Assembly (NCBI RefSeq): GCF_963678635.1
Contig: NC_087064.1
Location: 35,907,716 to 35,971,715, forward strand
Source: Symsagittifera roscoffensis
Taxonomy: Eukaryota > Xenacoelomorpha > Acoela > Convolutidae
Direction: 5' to 3'
DNA length: 64,000 nt
Positions 44,655-58,900 of this stretch are shown one piece after another. Position 1 is the stretch's first letter. Each line of letters begins with the position of its first letter. The position numbers and the translations under genes were made by a program. Below the pieces are notes generated by a model. That model was not told where the DNA came from, made no database searches, and worked only from the letters and a program-made list of their open reading frames with translations.

Positions 44655-47340
44655 CCAGCTTTATCTGTGCTCTAGGTGTTCTTCATCGAAATATACGAAA
44701 ATTTAATCTCACCTAGTTGTATCGCAGCTCCGGTTCGCGTCGGTGTTAAATTCTCCCATTTTTTGCTTGAGTTTGTTAAGTTTTCGAGATCTGTTTGCTG
44801 TGTTTGTATATGATATTTGAACCTGGAGAACTTTCAAATACGAGGCTTTGAAAACTTAGACACACTAATTAAAATGGTTCTGGAATAAAGTGCAGCCCAA
44901 ACGTTCGGCAGAAACAAGCGCTGTATCTGCTGCAAAACTGTTTTTGTCTATCATTTCAAAAATGAATCAAAATTAGGAGGGAGTCATCGGTCGCTCTGTA
45001 TGAAAAGCGCAGTGCTCCGGCTCGCGCATTAATCACTGCAAAAAAATTGAAAACTAACACAAAAGACATTTTCTAAAATAATCTACTTTTTTCGTGTCAC
45101 TGAATTCGGTAGTGAAAAAAACTGAAATTGAGCCTAAGAAATTGGCAAAACTGAGGTAAAAACGGCTTTTGAATTTTTTTCTTCAGATAGGGAGAAATTT
45201 TTCTCAGTTCTCAAGCACTGACCTAGCTGTAAAATGATTAGAATAGCAAACCGATATTTTTTACCGGTGTTTCTAGACACTAGAGCATTTTTGAAATACT
45301 TTCGCATCCAAGTCTAAATGCTCATCGACAAGGTAAAAGGCCAGCTAATGAGCTGTTTGATTCTTCGCCGAGAGCCGCTGTTGTGAACCTGGTTAAGAAC
45401 TACAATCGATTTTTCGCTCTCTTACTGGGATCGGTGATGATTCGTTATGCACAAGCAATGAGTACTGCACATGGTGGGCTTGAACGACCCCACTCACCAT
45501 TTGCACTTCTTTATCAGTTTAACTTCAGAAAGTGGAACGTTGTTTTGAAATGGCGTATTGTTTCACCCGATCTCAAATACCCACAAAAAATTGAGCCAAA
45601 AGAGTTTCCAAATTCAGCCGAAGCTTTTGCCATCCCGATAAATACTTGTCAAAGTCAAATTTGTGGTTGTTTTCTAAAAGAATTTTGCTATCTGTATGCG
45701 GATTATGGTTTCGACTAGGGCGAAAACTGCATATGCGGAATATGGTTTCGATTAGGCCGATAACTACAAAGAACTGAAAGAACTTATCATTATGTTTTCG
45801 GGTAATGGTTTTTGGCCCTAACAAATTTTTTGTAATTGTTTCAAAATCAACGTTTTTTTTTCCTATTCAAAGTTCTGTGATATTGCCTATTATTGATAGG
45901 CGCATGTACTTCTTGCTACTAGCAATCTTCTTTTTAAACTTAATTTTGGATATTGCTATGCGCAGTTTTATGTATCATCGGTAAGCATCATCTATATTTT
46001 TAATGAATCTGTGCTCTAGGTGTCCTTTATCGAAAAATACGAAAATTTTGTTACACCTAGTTTTTTAACACTTTTTATTTATTTTCTACTTAAGGTTAGA
46101 AGCTCCGGCTCGCGTCGGTGTTAAAATCTCCCATATTTTGCTTGAGTTTGATCTCTCTGTTTGCTGTGTTAGTATATGATATTTGAACCTGGAGAAGGTT
46201 CAAACACCAGGGTTTGAAAACTTAAAATAATTAACTAAAATTATTTTGCATTAGAGTGCAGCCCAAACGTTCAACAGAAACAAGCGCTGTATCGGCTGCA
46301 AAACTTTTTTGCTTATTATTTAACAAGTAAATCGAAATTAGTTAGGAGTCTTCGGTTGCTCTCATAAAACGCCCAGTGCTCCGAAACTTTTCCGACGCGC
46401 GCAGTAATCATTGCAATAAAATAGAAAACTAACACAAGACTTTTTCAAAAATAATCTTTTTTGGGGGGTCACTTAATTCGGTAGTGAAAAAAATTGAAAT
46501 TGAGCCTAAGAGTTTTGGCAATACTGAGGTAAATACGGTTTTTAATTTTTTTGTCAGATAGGGAGAGAGTTTTCTCAGTTCTCAAGCACTGACCTATCTG
46601 TAAAAAGATCAGAATAGCAACCGAGATTTTTTTGAAATAACCGGTGTTTCTAGACACTGAGAGCACTTCTGAAATAGTTTTTCATTCAAATCTTAATGCT
46701 CATCCACGAGGTAAAGGGCCAGCATACGAGCTGTTCAGGTCTTTGCAGAGAGCCGCTGTTGTGAACCTGGTTAAGAGTAGCAGTCGATTTTTCGTTCTCT
46801 TTCTGGGATGGGTGATGTTTCCTAATGCACAAGTTATGAGTACAGCATATGGTGCGCTTGAACCACCTTTTACACATCTTGATCAGTTTAACTCCAGAAG
46901 GCGGAACGTTGTTTTGGAATGGCGTATTGTTTCACCCAATCTCCAATACCCTTAAAAAATTGAGCAAAAATTTTCCGAATTGAGCCGAAACTTTTGCCAT
47001 ACCGATAAATACTTGTCGAAGTTAAATTTCTGATTGATTTCTATAAGACTTTTGTTATGTGTATTCGGAATACGGAATATGGTTTCGATTAGGCCGATAA
47101 CTACAAAGAACTGAAAGAATAATCAACATGTTTTCGGATAACTGTTTTTTGCCTAAATTATTTGTAAAATTTCAAAAATCAATTTCATTTTTCTTATTCG
47201 AAGTTCCTTGATATGGCCTATCATTGATAGGCGCATGTAATTCATGCTACCAGCAATCTTCTCTTTAATTTCAATTTTAGATATTGCTATGCGCAGTTTT
47301 TTGTATCATCGGGAAGCATCGTCATATTACATTATTTCAA
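44655..47340. repeat. Two tandem copies of a ~1.35 kb unit
   Basis: Unit 1 is about 44655-46000 and unit 2 about 46005-47340. The pairs 'atctgtgctctaggtgt' (44665/46010), 'agagccgctgttgtgaacctgg' region (45370/46750) and 'atattgctatgcgcagtttt' (45951/47280) show the order. The open frames at 45383-45718 and 46644-46955 are related in sequence (RFF, MSTA, VLKWRIVSPDLKYP/VLEWRIVSPNLQYP) but start differently, and I recognise no domain. A weak third piece lies at 49450-49560. Confidence 0.75.
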
Positions 47341-48018
47341 GAGTCTTTTTTCATTCTTCTAAGTTAATATTTTCTTTTTTCTTATCAATTTCGTGGAAGA
47401 TGTGGCATTGGAGTCTTCGACAATGAATAGTTTTTCATTTGGAATTTTAGCTCTTTGTTCCACTTTGCGAATTAAACTAAATTTTGTTCTGAAATTTTTT
47501 TTCACCATAATCATTCATTTTTGTGTCGCTGTTATAGCAACGCTTCGCGTGTTATAAATCTGAGAAGGCAAAGTTGTCTATTGGTAACTTAGAGCAAAAA
47601 ACTAACCAGATGAACACTTTTATGCTAATTAATTTACGAACTTTACTGGTTAATAAATTTCCGGAAACTTCCTGGAGCCACTAGTCGTACAAATGTTTTT
47701 TTAACTTAGCTAAAGTTTTATCTGAACGTTCTATAATTGTTGCTACAATGCAGCTAGATTGAAAAACTTTGTTTGCAGATTTGAATTGATTTGAGCACCG
47801 GCATCGATCTCTATATTATCCTATTTCGGGTCTTATTTCTCCTTTCCACTCTTTCCTTCTCCCTTCACCAATTTGAATTTTTTTTGTTTTTTTTTGAGGT
47901 GATGATCAATGCTATTTTAAGTGCCTTAGGAGTTTATAGCCATAGTCGTCCGTAACATCGGTCGTCCGTTGGTTCCCGTTTGTCGTTTGGAGTTAATATT
48001 TGGTGTGAAGATGTTCTG
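47341..48018. other. 3' flank of the mucin gene
   Basis: AT-rich and non-coding. No clear minus-strand AATAAA close to the stop was found. Confidence 0.4.
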
Positions 48019-48320
48019 TTAGACGAGCGAATTGACTGCGAACCCGCTCTCCCCTAGAAATTCTTCCACCACTTCATCTACACATTGAGTACATTTGCAG
48101 CTGTGAAGGTACTTGATATTAACGTAGTGCAGTCCATCATCGCACTGCAGAGGGAATGCCTTTTCCCCGATTTCTCCGAAACAGCACTCGCACAAGTGGT
48201 GCATCAGGACTCCTGCCTTGTCGAAGTCTGCCAGTTTGGTCGGCAGTTCAGAGGCTATCTCGGCAGAGTAAGGGCAAGCCCCGAGACATTGTCCGATGTC
48301 CACGACAGCCGGAACGCAGG
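48019..48320 (-). CDS. Exon with C-terminal cystine-knot (CTCK) domain and stop
   Basis: Acceptor aatttcag before 48320; phase 1 entry; 100 codons with TAA at 48021-48019. The cysteine order (CVPAVVDIGQCLGAC, then CECC, then LQCDDG, then CKCTQC) is the CTCK dimerisation domain found at the end of VWF, gel-forming mucins and SCO-spondin. Confidence 0.85.
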
Positions 48321-49913
48321 CTGAAATTAAAAATTACCAATGGTACTTATTCAAGTTCTGAAGATCGTGAAAGCTTATATGGTTCAGCTGACGGTTAATT
48401 ATTTAAAAGAAAACTAAACAAAAATAAGGATAGCCGGTTACTGTGCAAGTAGCACAGAATGATCCGACCATAGTCTTAAAAATGCAAAAGAGATTTTTCA
48501 AATTAGTGTCGTTTTGTTTCGGCGTGGTGTGATAAAAGGAGCTGAACGAAAAAAGGATTATTCGACAGTCATAGTAAAAAAGCAAATTGACAAACAATTT
48601 TTGTAAATTTATTTGTAAATTTGTTGACTAGAAAAACGAAAAATACTAAAATACTCGAAAAAACTCACGTTACTCGAATAAAATTAAATTTTTTAGGTTT
48701 TAGTTTAAGCTTCAACCGATCAAGCCATTTAAATAAGCTATAGTAAGCATTCTCTCGCTTTATTCGCGCGAATTAAAACGAAAAGCTTCAAACCGGTTTT
48801 TCTCGACACTGGGAAAAAATTTTAAGGTCGCTCGAATCACGACTTTAAGGGCTTTAAAATTATATATCTCTCAACTCTCTCCGATGATCATTTTTGGTAG
48901 CTTATTTTAGGTAGAAAACAAAAGAAAACGTAAACACCCGAATGCAAAGCTCCTCATATTTGAAATGGTCGGAACAATTATTCAGTTCTTTGTTGAAGCT
49001 TTATTTCTGTTACTGATTCCAAAAACTGTTTGTTGTTGATATTCGGAGTATTGCATTGATGTGTCGAATGTTAAGGAAAAGTAAGTATAAGCGATAAGTA
49101 ATTGCTACCATCTTGATCAAAGCGGTCGTTTTTTTGTGGCACGCATTTAATTAATCTTCGATTTTTTTTATTTTTCATTTCGAGATGGCTCAATTCTTAC
49201 TCTCGACGGTGATGTTGACGAAGTTTTCTTTCGTCTGGCATGGAGTGGGCACACACTTTCCACAGCAGTCGTTGTCGATGGCGTCCTGCATATCCTCTGG
49301 AGGCATGTAAATCTGACCTGGGGCACAGTCCTCCTGCTTAGACGGGCCATCCACGCACTTCATCTCCTGTGCAAAGTTCATTTTATTCAGTCAGCTATTT
49401 ATTGATCCAATAATATTAAGCTTTTATTTATCAAGATTTATCCGCTGAAGAAGGAACAACATGCGGCTATTCAACTATTCACGGAGAATCGTTGTTGTGC
49501 CCTTAGTTAAGATTGAAACACATTTTTTTTCTTGGCTGGTTAATGTGACATCGTCCTCAAGCAACAGGCTCGAAATCATGGTGGGCCTCAAACTACCGGC
49601 CTATTGGTTGAAAGGCGAAGACTCCTCAAGTCTTAATAAGGTTATTAAGCCTTGGCGATGTTATTAAATCTTTGAAAAAATAAAGATACAGCTATCAGTT
49701 TTTCACATCCTAATTTAATACAACGGGAACCATAAATGTCTGATTTTACAGTTTTGTTCTCTCAATCACTTCTAACTGTGATATTTTTGAACGATTTTTT
49801 TTCTAGTTGGCGTTTTGTAATTTGATTTGATTTGATTTGGTTTAATGGGTGATTCATTTATGATTAGTTGCTCGTCTTGACTTCCTTAATATGTTACTAT
49901 GTTAATGTGTATA

Positions 49914-49964
<51 letters not shown>

Positions 49965-52900
49965 TGTGTGCGTGTATGTACCTTGAGGGTGTGGTTGTTT
50001 GAGCAGATGTAGTTGTAGCACTGGTCGTCGTAGACCACATCGTTCTCCCTGTACATGATGGTGTCCCCTGTGGAGTTGGTGTAGTAGCAGGCCTTGCAGT
50101 TGTCAGTGTCGTGGTAGCACTCCTCCTCCTCCTTCTCCCCTCCACTGCAACCAGCTCCCCCATAGTTCGCATGTCGAATGATACATCTAACAGTCAAACA
50201 TCACAAAACAAGACACATGTTCACTTAGTTATTGAAAAAGAAGGTGATTCAACAAATTGTGCATACAGGCGTTTATTTCCCAACAACCCCTGATAGTTTG
50301 TTTATTACAATCTTTGAAAAGTTTTGAAGAGTATGTTTATGACGGGATGAAAATTGTTTGTGTCTCATATTTCTACGTGTTTTAATATGTGTCTAATAGA
50401 GTACCTCTCCCTCTCCCGGATGCAGTCTGAGTTGCACTGGGTCCACTCACTCCACTCTGTGGCCACACAGTTGATGGGGCAGTGGCCCACACAGGACAGT
50501 TGTCCATTCACACACGAGCTGCACAACACAAAGCACAATGAATCCATTCGAGTATACAAATCATTTTTTCTAAACTTTATATTCAAAAACTCAAAAACAT
50601 AAATGGAAATAACCATTTTTGCTGTTGATATGTTAAAGCGTTTTTAATTCTAAAACATATCGATTTTATGAATTGAGAATTAGAATATTCGACCTGCGAT
50701 CTTTTTCTTCTGCAATCATTTTGACATTTGATCTTTGCATCATGGGGGTTTAAAAATTGTCAATTTATGTTTTCAGTTTTCTAACAATGTCTCTTTATTT
50801 TCTACTTCGGGCGAGATAATCAGACAAAGAAATCGTTCCAGTTTAAAGTGAGAAAAAATATTTGGTCTCGTTAATGTGTTGCCTTTTTATTTTTCGGATA
50901 ATTCTTAATCGCTCTAGAGACGGCTCTCAAGGAACAAGATTTTTATGAAAAAGTTACTTAATAATAAAATTAAATTTTTCCGGGGGTTAAATGAATTGGG
51001 ACTTACTAATTTGCAATTGCGGGTGAAAATATAGAATCTGGCCATTCTATTGAACTTGTGTGAGCAAGTGTCTTGTAATGGGGTACTACTCATTTTTTCC
51101 GCAAACATTTTTACATTTTCGCCGTGAACAGTTTTTCTTACAAATGGGTAAGAATTTTTTTGACTGGAATATGTCGGTGACTCATACACAATTTGAGCTT
51201 TTCTGCATTTTAAAGCATAGACCACTGGCAGTTAACAATGTCAGAAAAACCGAAAATAACTGATTTGTTTTTCTAGTTTCAAAGTAAAAACTAGATAGCC
51301 TTAAAGCCTCTTGAATTCCAAGAATTGTTTATAATTGGCTTTTTTCTTAAGGTTATCCCAATTAGAAAAAACTGGATCAATAATTACCTTTTTTTAAAAT
51401 TTCCCTGGGTTTTTCGAAAGCTTTTAGACTTTGAAACTAGAAGTCATTGACATTTTTTGCGAATTTGTACTTTTGCTGCTCGATATTGGAGTTTGCCAAA
51501 TGTAACAATGAAGTAAACATAAAAACGAAAAACAAAGTACAATCGCAAAAAAATCAAATCTGCAGAAAAGTCAACTCGGACCTATTACCGTTGACACTCA
51601 ATTACCTTTCTGTTTGAATCTTTTGTTTATATTAGTTGCCAGCCAACTCCAAAATTTTATTTCTTTTCTTTTGTTTTTTTTAAGATTAAAATGCTTATTC
51701 TTCTTAAAATGCTTATTCTTCTCAGTCTTCTGCTTAAACAGGTTCGGGTAATTTTATATTGACGCATATTGCGTCGATTGAATGACGATAAAAGTTTTTA
51801 ATTTTATTGTGACGATGATTTTTTCGGCTCAATGGGCGTATACCCAAGCCTTCTCGGCTTTGCAATCGAAACAAGGTTTGTTTCGATGCTAATCTACTGC
51901 TACCAATCGTATGTCTCGACATGCGTTTCCTGTAAACAAAATTCATTCGAGACAAATCTTTCGAATTACGGTTTTCGTCTAATTTTTGTTGGGTTTTTGT
52001 TGGGTAGCTCACCGTGCTATGTGTATGATGTATCTATCTGATGCATCGGATCCGGATTATAAATATTGATCTATGATTGTTATCTTGTTTTAATGCAGCG
52101 ACAGTACTAGCCACTAACCATGTTCTTCCTGGACAACATGTGCCCTGGTCAGTGCCATCCACGTAGTCGTCACACTCGCTGTCCCAGCATTGACACTCGT
52201 CCGCCATCACACACGAACTAGTCAATTCATCGAACACCATCGGGGGTGCACAGCTACACACAAACAATCATTATATTAGAGCAATTGAGAATGTGAGCAT
52301 CGTTTTCATGACAGTACAATATTCGCCGACTCCATAGTACTGATGTCATTTCAATTTTTTTCTACGAGGATATAACTGAGTTTTAACGGAACTGGTTCGT
52401 CAGTTTCTGCAATTGATTGCAAAGAAGACTCTTGAATCTCAATTTAAGCTGTTGGAACCATTTATCCAATAGCAACTTGTAGTCTGCCTAATGAGAGATT
52501 GAGTGCGAACAGCTGTTTTTTTTTTAAATAAAAGTTATGCTGATTTTTTTCGCATGGAAAACCGAGATAGCTGTTTTGCATTTCACGAGGGTGTAGATAG
52601 ATTAGATAGATACCTGCAGGAGTGAGAGTAGTCTTCGTCATCGGCCAAGTGCTCTGCGTCTACGGAGGTGATGTCATATGGGTTGCAGTAGAAGTCTGAG
52701 CCGAGGGAGGAGCAGGTGGTGCCACAGTGTCTAGTCACATTGCTCCTACTCATGTCCAGGCCGCCTGCACAGTTAGATAGTGTATCGGATAGTAATAAAT
52801 CTATCGCTCAATAATTATTCAGGTAAAATTCTTTTGTTTCAACTTTTAACCGACATCGATTGCTCGAGCGTAGTGAAATCATTGAGAAGCTCAGGTTATC

Positions 52901-55900
52901 GAAAACAAAAACTATCAGCTTTGAGGTTTTTTAGTAGACTTTGCTTGGCACTATGTTCAGAATGTGTCGTCGCTAGGGTCTTAATTTTCCGGTCGGAAAT
53001 TAAATTTAATTGGACTGTAAAGGTCTGAACATAAAATCGCGACCTCGACTGGGGTTTTCTATTCACATTTCTTAATGTTCTTCTATCCCGATTCATTATG
53101 CTTGCTTTTTGCACCCCCACAGAAGCAAAACCCTGCCGTGAGTTGCATACCAGGTGCCTATGAATTTGAAAAAATACTTGGTTTTTATTAAGTCATTGCC
53201 ATGAACAATTTTGGTGCATATCTTAGTTGATTACTACTGTGCTATATCGTGTTCAGCAACACACTCACATGGGTCAGTAGTGTCGTCCTGGCACAGCTCA
53301 CTGTCCCTGTTGCAGGTGCGGTGCTCCTGGTCTCTGCCGTCACAGAAGTGAACGTTCTCCTCGAACTTGATGTTGCATTCCCGCACTCTCTTCTGCACCC
53401 CAATCAGACCACAGGTGCCGGCTGAACACTCACTCCATTCGGACCAGCTGCCCCACTCTAGTGAATAACACAACAGCACCTCAAACTACCCTCATTTTTC
53501 TGTATTTTAACCCTTGCGATAAGCAAGGGTATTGTAACCGTTACTACACTCTTCTCCCGTAAAAACCATCTCCATTTTTAGTTGATCTTCCAATCCGTAC
53601 TTGCGTCAATCAAAAGACATATTTAGGGCGTGTCTGCGTTTTAATTTTCGTTATATTTACGCTTGCGACTTGAGAGCGTTATCAAATCGGAATAGAGACT
53701 TTTTTGGGTTAGAGCAAATTGTTTAACAGAATCACTCTTGGTATCTTGGTTCAAAATGATTTCAATGTTTTAATTAATGTCCCGTACTTTTTAGTCCAGA
53801 GGTAAATAATGCGGCTGAGACGACATAGGTCCTGGTGACCAGGACCTAACTTTTTTAAACGGGAAATACTCCGTGTTTACACTTGCGAAGCTAGTGTATT
53901 AGTACGAACCTTAGTACGAGCGTAGCTTCGCCTGTGTTAAAAAAATTGTCGGCCTTTTATTTGTCTCCTTATTTTTTATCGGCTTAATTGCCATATCTAA
54001 GATAATTTTTTTGTTGAACGCAATTTTCATTGTAGTGGATTCTAATATTTTGATTAACTCTTACAGTTTAAATTTTGCTTTCTTGTTTTTTTTTCGCTTA
54101 AAACAAAACGAGTTCGGCGTATAATTTATCGGCTTAGCTACCTAATTTTCTTTAGTACACATTTATCATGAAAACAATTTTGTTTTCGGCTCTACGGGAT
54201 TTTATCCAAGTTTTATCGGCTCAGTTCCCGCGCGATAATTGGTTGTGAATTTTCATCAAACTCCGTCGATTTTCTTTCCTTTTGTGTTTTGTGCAAATAA
54301 AACATCATGCCAGACAACATTTTTTTAATTGTGGTTTTCTCGATTTTTTTTTCATTTTCTTTCTGGACTTACTGGGTCTTCTTTCCTTTCCTGTCTTGCT
54401 TGCAATGTTTTTGTTATCAAGAGTCGATGAACATAGCTTAGACTCTTTTATAGATGCTTATGATTTTTTCTTCAGGAACAGTCTTAAAATTTGTACAGGC
54501 TCAAATTTACTTATCTGCGGGGTTTGACTTACGATTTTTTGTGAAATTCACTTCATTTCCTTTGTTAAAAGGAAGGCAAACTCCGCTATTGAACAGCAAG
54601 TGTAATGATTACGAAAAGTCTGAACGATTTCTAGTTTCGAAAGTGGAATTTCACTTTCAGGTTTCCCAGTGGAACAAAAAAGTTACCAGAAAAGTGTCAT
54701 TCATAAATAGTACTAGAAATTCAAAAAGCTTTAAGGGCATCAATCTTTTGCTTTAAACTTCCGAAGTCATTTTTTTCTGTTTTTTGTTTACTTTTTTGCG
54801 TTTATGGACTCTTTTCCTACTGTCTGTTGGCTATATTGTGGTATTGCAAGTGATAAGAGCTTTGTTTGCTTATCCGCTGTCTTAAAAATTGTCTTACGCT
54901 ATTTTTCAACAAACCGGCTTCAAATGTTTCGGCTTATGTATTATCGGTTTTGTGGCTTGATATTGCATCGTAGAGCGAATATTTTCCTGAAGTATGTGAG
55001 AAAGTGGACTTAGATTTTTCCGAAAATCAGGTTTTTTATTGATTTTTTTTTGGTTGAATTGATGTCTGCTCATGTGTTGTCGGCTTTGTTATTGCTATGT
55101 TTACTAGTCAATTGTCCTAGTTGAAAAAATATATTGTTAATGGCAGCATTTTGCAATCAATTTTTTGTCGACTAGTTTTTTTAGTGTTTTCGGAGTAATG
55201 AAGTTTTCCGTATATGGTAGGTGGCATTGTTTTAAGACCAGTTTTCTCCATTCGAGTTGGTAAGTGCATATCGTTAATGAATAGTAGTTACGTTTGAAAA
55301 TAGACAAAAAGGTCCTACTTGATGGGCTGCAAAAACTTCAGCTGTTCTTAAACGTAAGAGAACGAAGTGATTGTCACTTAAAAAGGTTTTGATGTTTTTT
55401 TTTTTTTTCATTTTATTTTCGTTTGCTTTTTTTAAAGAAAAAAGTCTTGAAAATTGTTCATGCTTTCGTTTGCTTTTTCGCGGATCGATTTTGGATGTTT
55501 TAAGTTCAGCAAGAATTGAATTTAGACTTTTCTCCAGGAGAGAGCGGATCTAGGATGTTGTAGAGATTTTACCTCTCTTTTTTAGGTTGGCCAAATTGAT
55601 TTTGCGAGCTCTCCTATATTAGTACAGATGCTATTTTGACTACATTGAAAGATCCTAGTTTTGATTGACCTATTTTTTGATAGAAAAAACAGATCAATCA
55701 AAGCAGTGAAACGAAAAAAAACTACCTTTATCCAGTTTTATCTAATTAGAATAATTTTATTACGCTAGGGTATTGCAATCCGATAAGCAAGGGTATTGCT
55801 ACCCGGTACTAGACTTTTTTCTCCTGAAAATAAATTTCGTCACAGAATGGTCAATTTAGGAACAATAAATTTCAAGAGATGCTCAATTTCTTAAAAACTC

Positions 55901-58900
55901 AAATAAAAGTACCTCATTTAATTAGTTAAGTTAGTAGGTGGAGTACGTTTGGGGCAGCAGTTATTTTTTTAAATGAGTTTATTGAGAAAATATTGATTTT
56001 TTTCGGATTTGTGGTTTTAGGCCTAATTTCTGTCGGTTCATTTTCCGTGTTTTTTAAATATCATTTTTATTATCTTTACTAGTGTTTATCAACCTATGTT
56101 GTGAAGCATGGATTTTATTTTGATTATAATTTTTTTACACTATAATTGAAAGTTCTGTAATTTGTCATTTGACCACGTCTGATTTTAAATAGTTTTTTTA
56201 AGTGATTTTTTTTTCAACTAAATGGTGTTGGTTGATGTTGTATTGGCTTAGTCAAGTTATATTTTGAAAAAATCTTGTTCGACAAAATCAGAAATTATGA
56301 AAATGTATGGGATTGGTTTTTTTTTTACTTTTTTGAGACGCTTTCAGTAGAGAACTTTTCTACCGAAATTCAAAAAAGCGTATCAGTCATAAGAGCGCCT
56401 GCGTGCCTGCACAGTCCGCTTGTCTCTCTGTACTTTACCTTACTGTCTGCAGCCTTCGAAATGTCTGTGGGGGTAAGGTTTCACCCACATTTTTAGATTT
56501 TTTTTTCGTTTTCTGCGCTCCCAAATCTGATATTTTAGATTCAATGGTTAGAATACGTTCTGGGAAACTCACCTGCATAGCGGCTGCGTTCAATTTTTTA
56601 TCTTAAAAATCATGGTCCTCGGAAAAGTTAATAATTGGTTTCAGTACCGTCTTGACTTTTTTGGAAAACGGAACGCTAGAATCTTGAGTTTTTGCCTTGA
56701 ATCGAAACAACAGATTGTGTGAATATCTTCTGCTCAAGCGGCTACACCCAATTATTTTTAAACAAAAAGATGTTATTTGCAGAACAATCATTTTTTGATT
56801 TTTGACCATTTTTGAAAATTTTTAACATTTCTCGATAACTGCTTAGCCAATTCTTGGGTTAAGTTTTCAGGTTCAATCGAGAAATCCGGTTTTGGTATTA
56901 TTCCATGTTTACGCGGCTACCACCTTCTCATTGTAGAAATGAAATGATAAACTTCGGAAAGTCAAGTTTTTGAACTTTGACCGTTTTTCAGAAACTTTTT
57001 GATTTTGATAGAAACTATCTTATCAAATTTGAGTTGAAGGGTTCAATCAAAAGAGCCTGTTGCAAAAATTTTCCTACAGAAGCGGCGGCTCCGTATTTTT
57101 TGCGAGAAAATTTTTTGGTATTTGGGATATGTTTCTTTAAAAAAATTCAATCCTCTTGCTTATTCTAGTAGAGAATCAACTAAGTTTTCGGGCAACGTCA
57201 AAGTTCTGAATTTTTTCATTTCATCCAGCATAAGTAAAACAAATATCAAACAGCCACGTTCAAGTTTTACTGGGCCCATAGCTTTGGTTTCTTTAGATTT
57301 TTTCAACATATTTGTTTTTTGACGTGTTTTTTTTTATGCTTGTGTTGTATCGCAAGTGATATGAAGCTCAGCTTCGCTTCTTTGTTGAAAAGTGCAAATC
57401 ATGAATAATTGCAAATTTTTCAATCACTTTTTTTGGTTTCTCTGAACTTTTCTACACATTACCAACCATCTGTTGGCTTTGTTTTAAACTAATCATCTTG
57501 AGCGAGAACTGTTTCTTTACCCGGCTACAGCATGATTTTTGCAGATAATTTTAGTAAATAGTGCTATCTAATCTAAATCTACAGGTTTTTCTGTTCGATT
57601 TTCTTTTTCGTTTTGATGGTTCGGCGCAATACTTAAATTCGGAGCCTTTCGATTTTATTGATTCACCTCACTTGCTGTCTAAATTGTTATTGTAATGTCT
57701 AAAATTGTACTGGAATGGAGGACGAGCTGCATTTTTGATAGTCGAAAAAAAACAAGACTAACCTCGAATATCATGACGATCTCCCCAGGAGTTACAATAT
57801 TCTTGACTAGTTGTGCTACTCGTGGTAGAAGATGTAGTTGAAGACGTGGTGCTGCTTGATGTAGGCGAAGAAGTGCTGCTTGTTGTTGATGAAGTTCCTG
57901 TTTGATGAAAACAGATATTATGAAGAAAAAAAATTGGTATACGGTTTTTTCAATTAATTATTTTTTTGAAACGCTCTGCAAAATGTTCTCACTTTTCTCA
58001 AAGAAAATAGTTTTTTTTTAAAAGTGGAACTATGAAAAGTCCGACCCTTCTTGCGTCTGCCTGCATAATCCGCTGGGCCCATTTTCTACAGCCTTCAAAA
58101 AAGTCTGTGGGAGGAATAATTGACACATATTTTCGGACTTGTTTTCTCGAAAACTAGCCTCTAAAACCTGACTTTTTGAGTTCAGTGGATAGAACGGGTT
58201 GTGGAACTCTCTTTTGCATAAGCGGCTCCGTCCATTTTTTTTAAAACGAAAAGTTCTGGACCTCGGAAAAGTCTATTTTTCCGACTTTTTTGACCGTCTC
58301 AAAAATTACCCTACGGTCTCAAAAATTACCCTCCTAAACCAGATTTTGAATTCGATAGAAAAAATAGGCTGCTAGGAGCTCCCCTTCGCAAACAGATACG
58401 CCCAATTTTTTTAACACAAAAGTTATAGCCCTCAGAAAAGTTAAATTTTCGCTTTTTTCCACAATTTTTCGAATTTTTCTGAACTGATTTTTCGCAGTAA
58501 CTACCCTCCTAAATCTGAGATTTTAAAATCAATTCTTACACGTAAAACAATGATCCTCGGAAGAGTCAAAGTTTTGATTTTTTGATCGTTTTTCAAACTA
58601 TTTGGGTTTTCCAAGAAAAAAAAACATTTCCAAATTGAGATTTTGTTTTCAATAGAAAGAACGAGTTGAAGAAAGCTCCGTTGCAAAAGCGGCTACGCTC
58701 AAAATTTTTAACAAAAAAAAATACGCCCTCGGAAAGGTCAAATTTGTGACTTTTGACAGTTTTTTGAAACGTGTGAACTTTTCTCAAAAAATACCATCCA
58801 AAATCTGAGATTTTTGCATCAACCGAAAAAACAGGGAATGAATGAAGCAATTTTGAATTCAATCAAAAAAATAGGTTGCGTGAAGCTCCACTGCATTAGC

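Larger units (their letters stand above)
53270..57762 (-). other. Intron region 53458-57762 with several repeats
   Basis: About 4.3 kb between the mucin part and the first TSP1. It contains hairpin-motif copies (53511, 53659, 53880, 55761, 57338), a perfect palindrome (53826), a third copy of the G-rich repeat (55540-55700) and a relic of the intron-forming family (56274-57253). The small open frames in it have no support. Confidence 0.6.

Noticed and set aside
49897-50197. His/Thr-rich minus-strand extension through the TG microsatellite
   Set aside because: The frame reads past the donor at 49982 into the intronic CA repeat; the exon ends at the donor and joins in frame to 49366.
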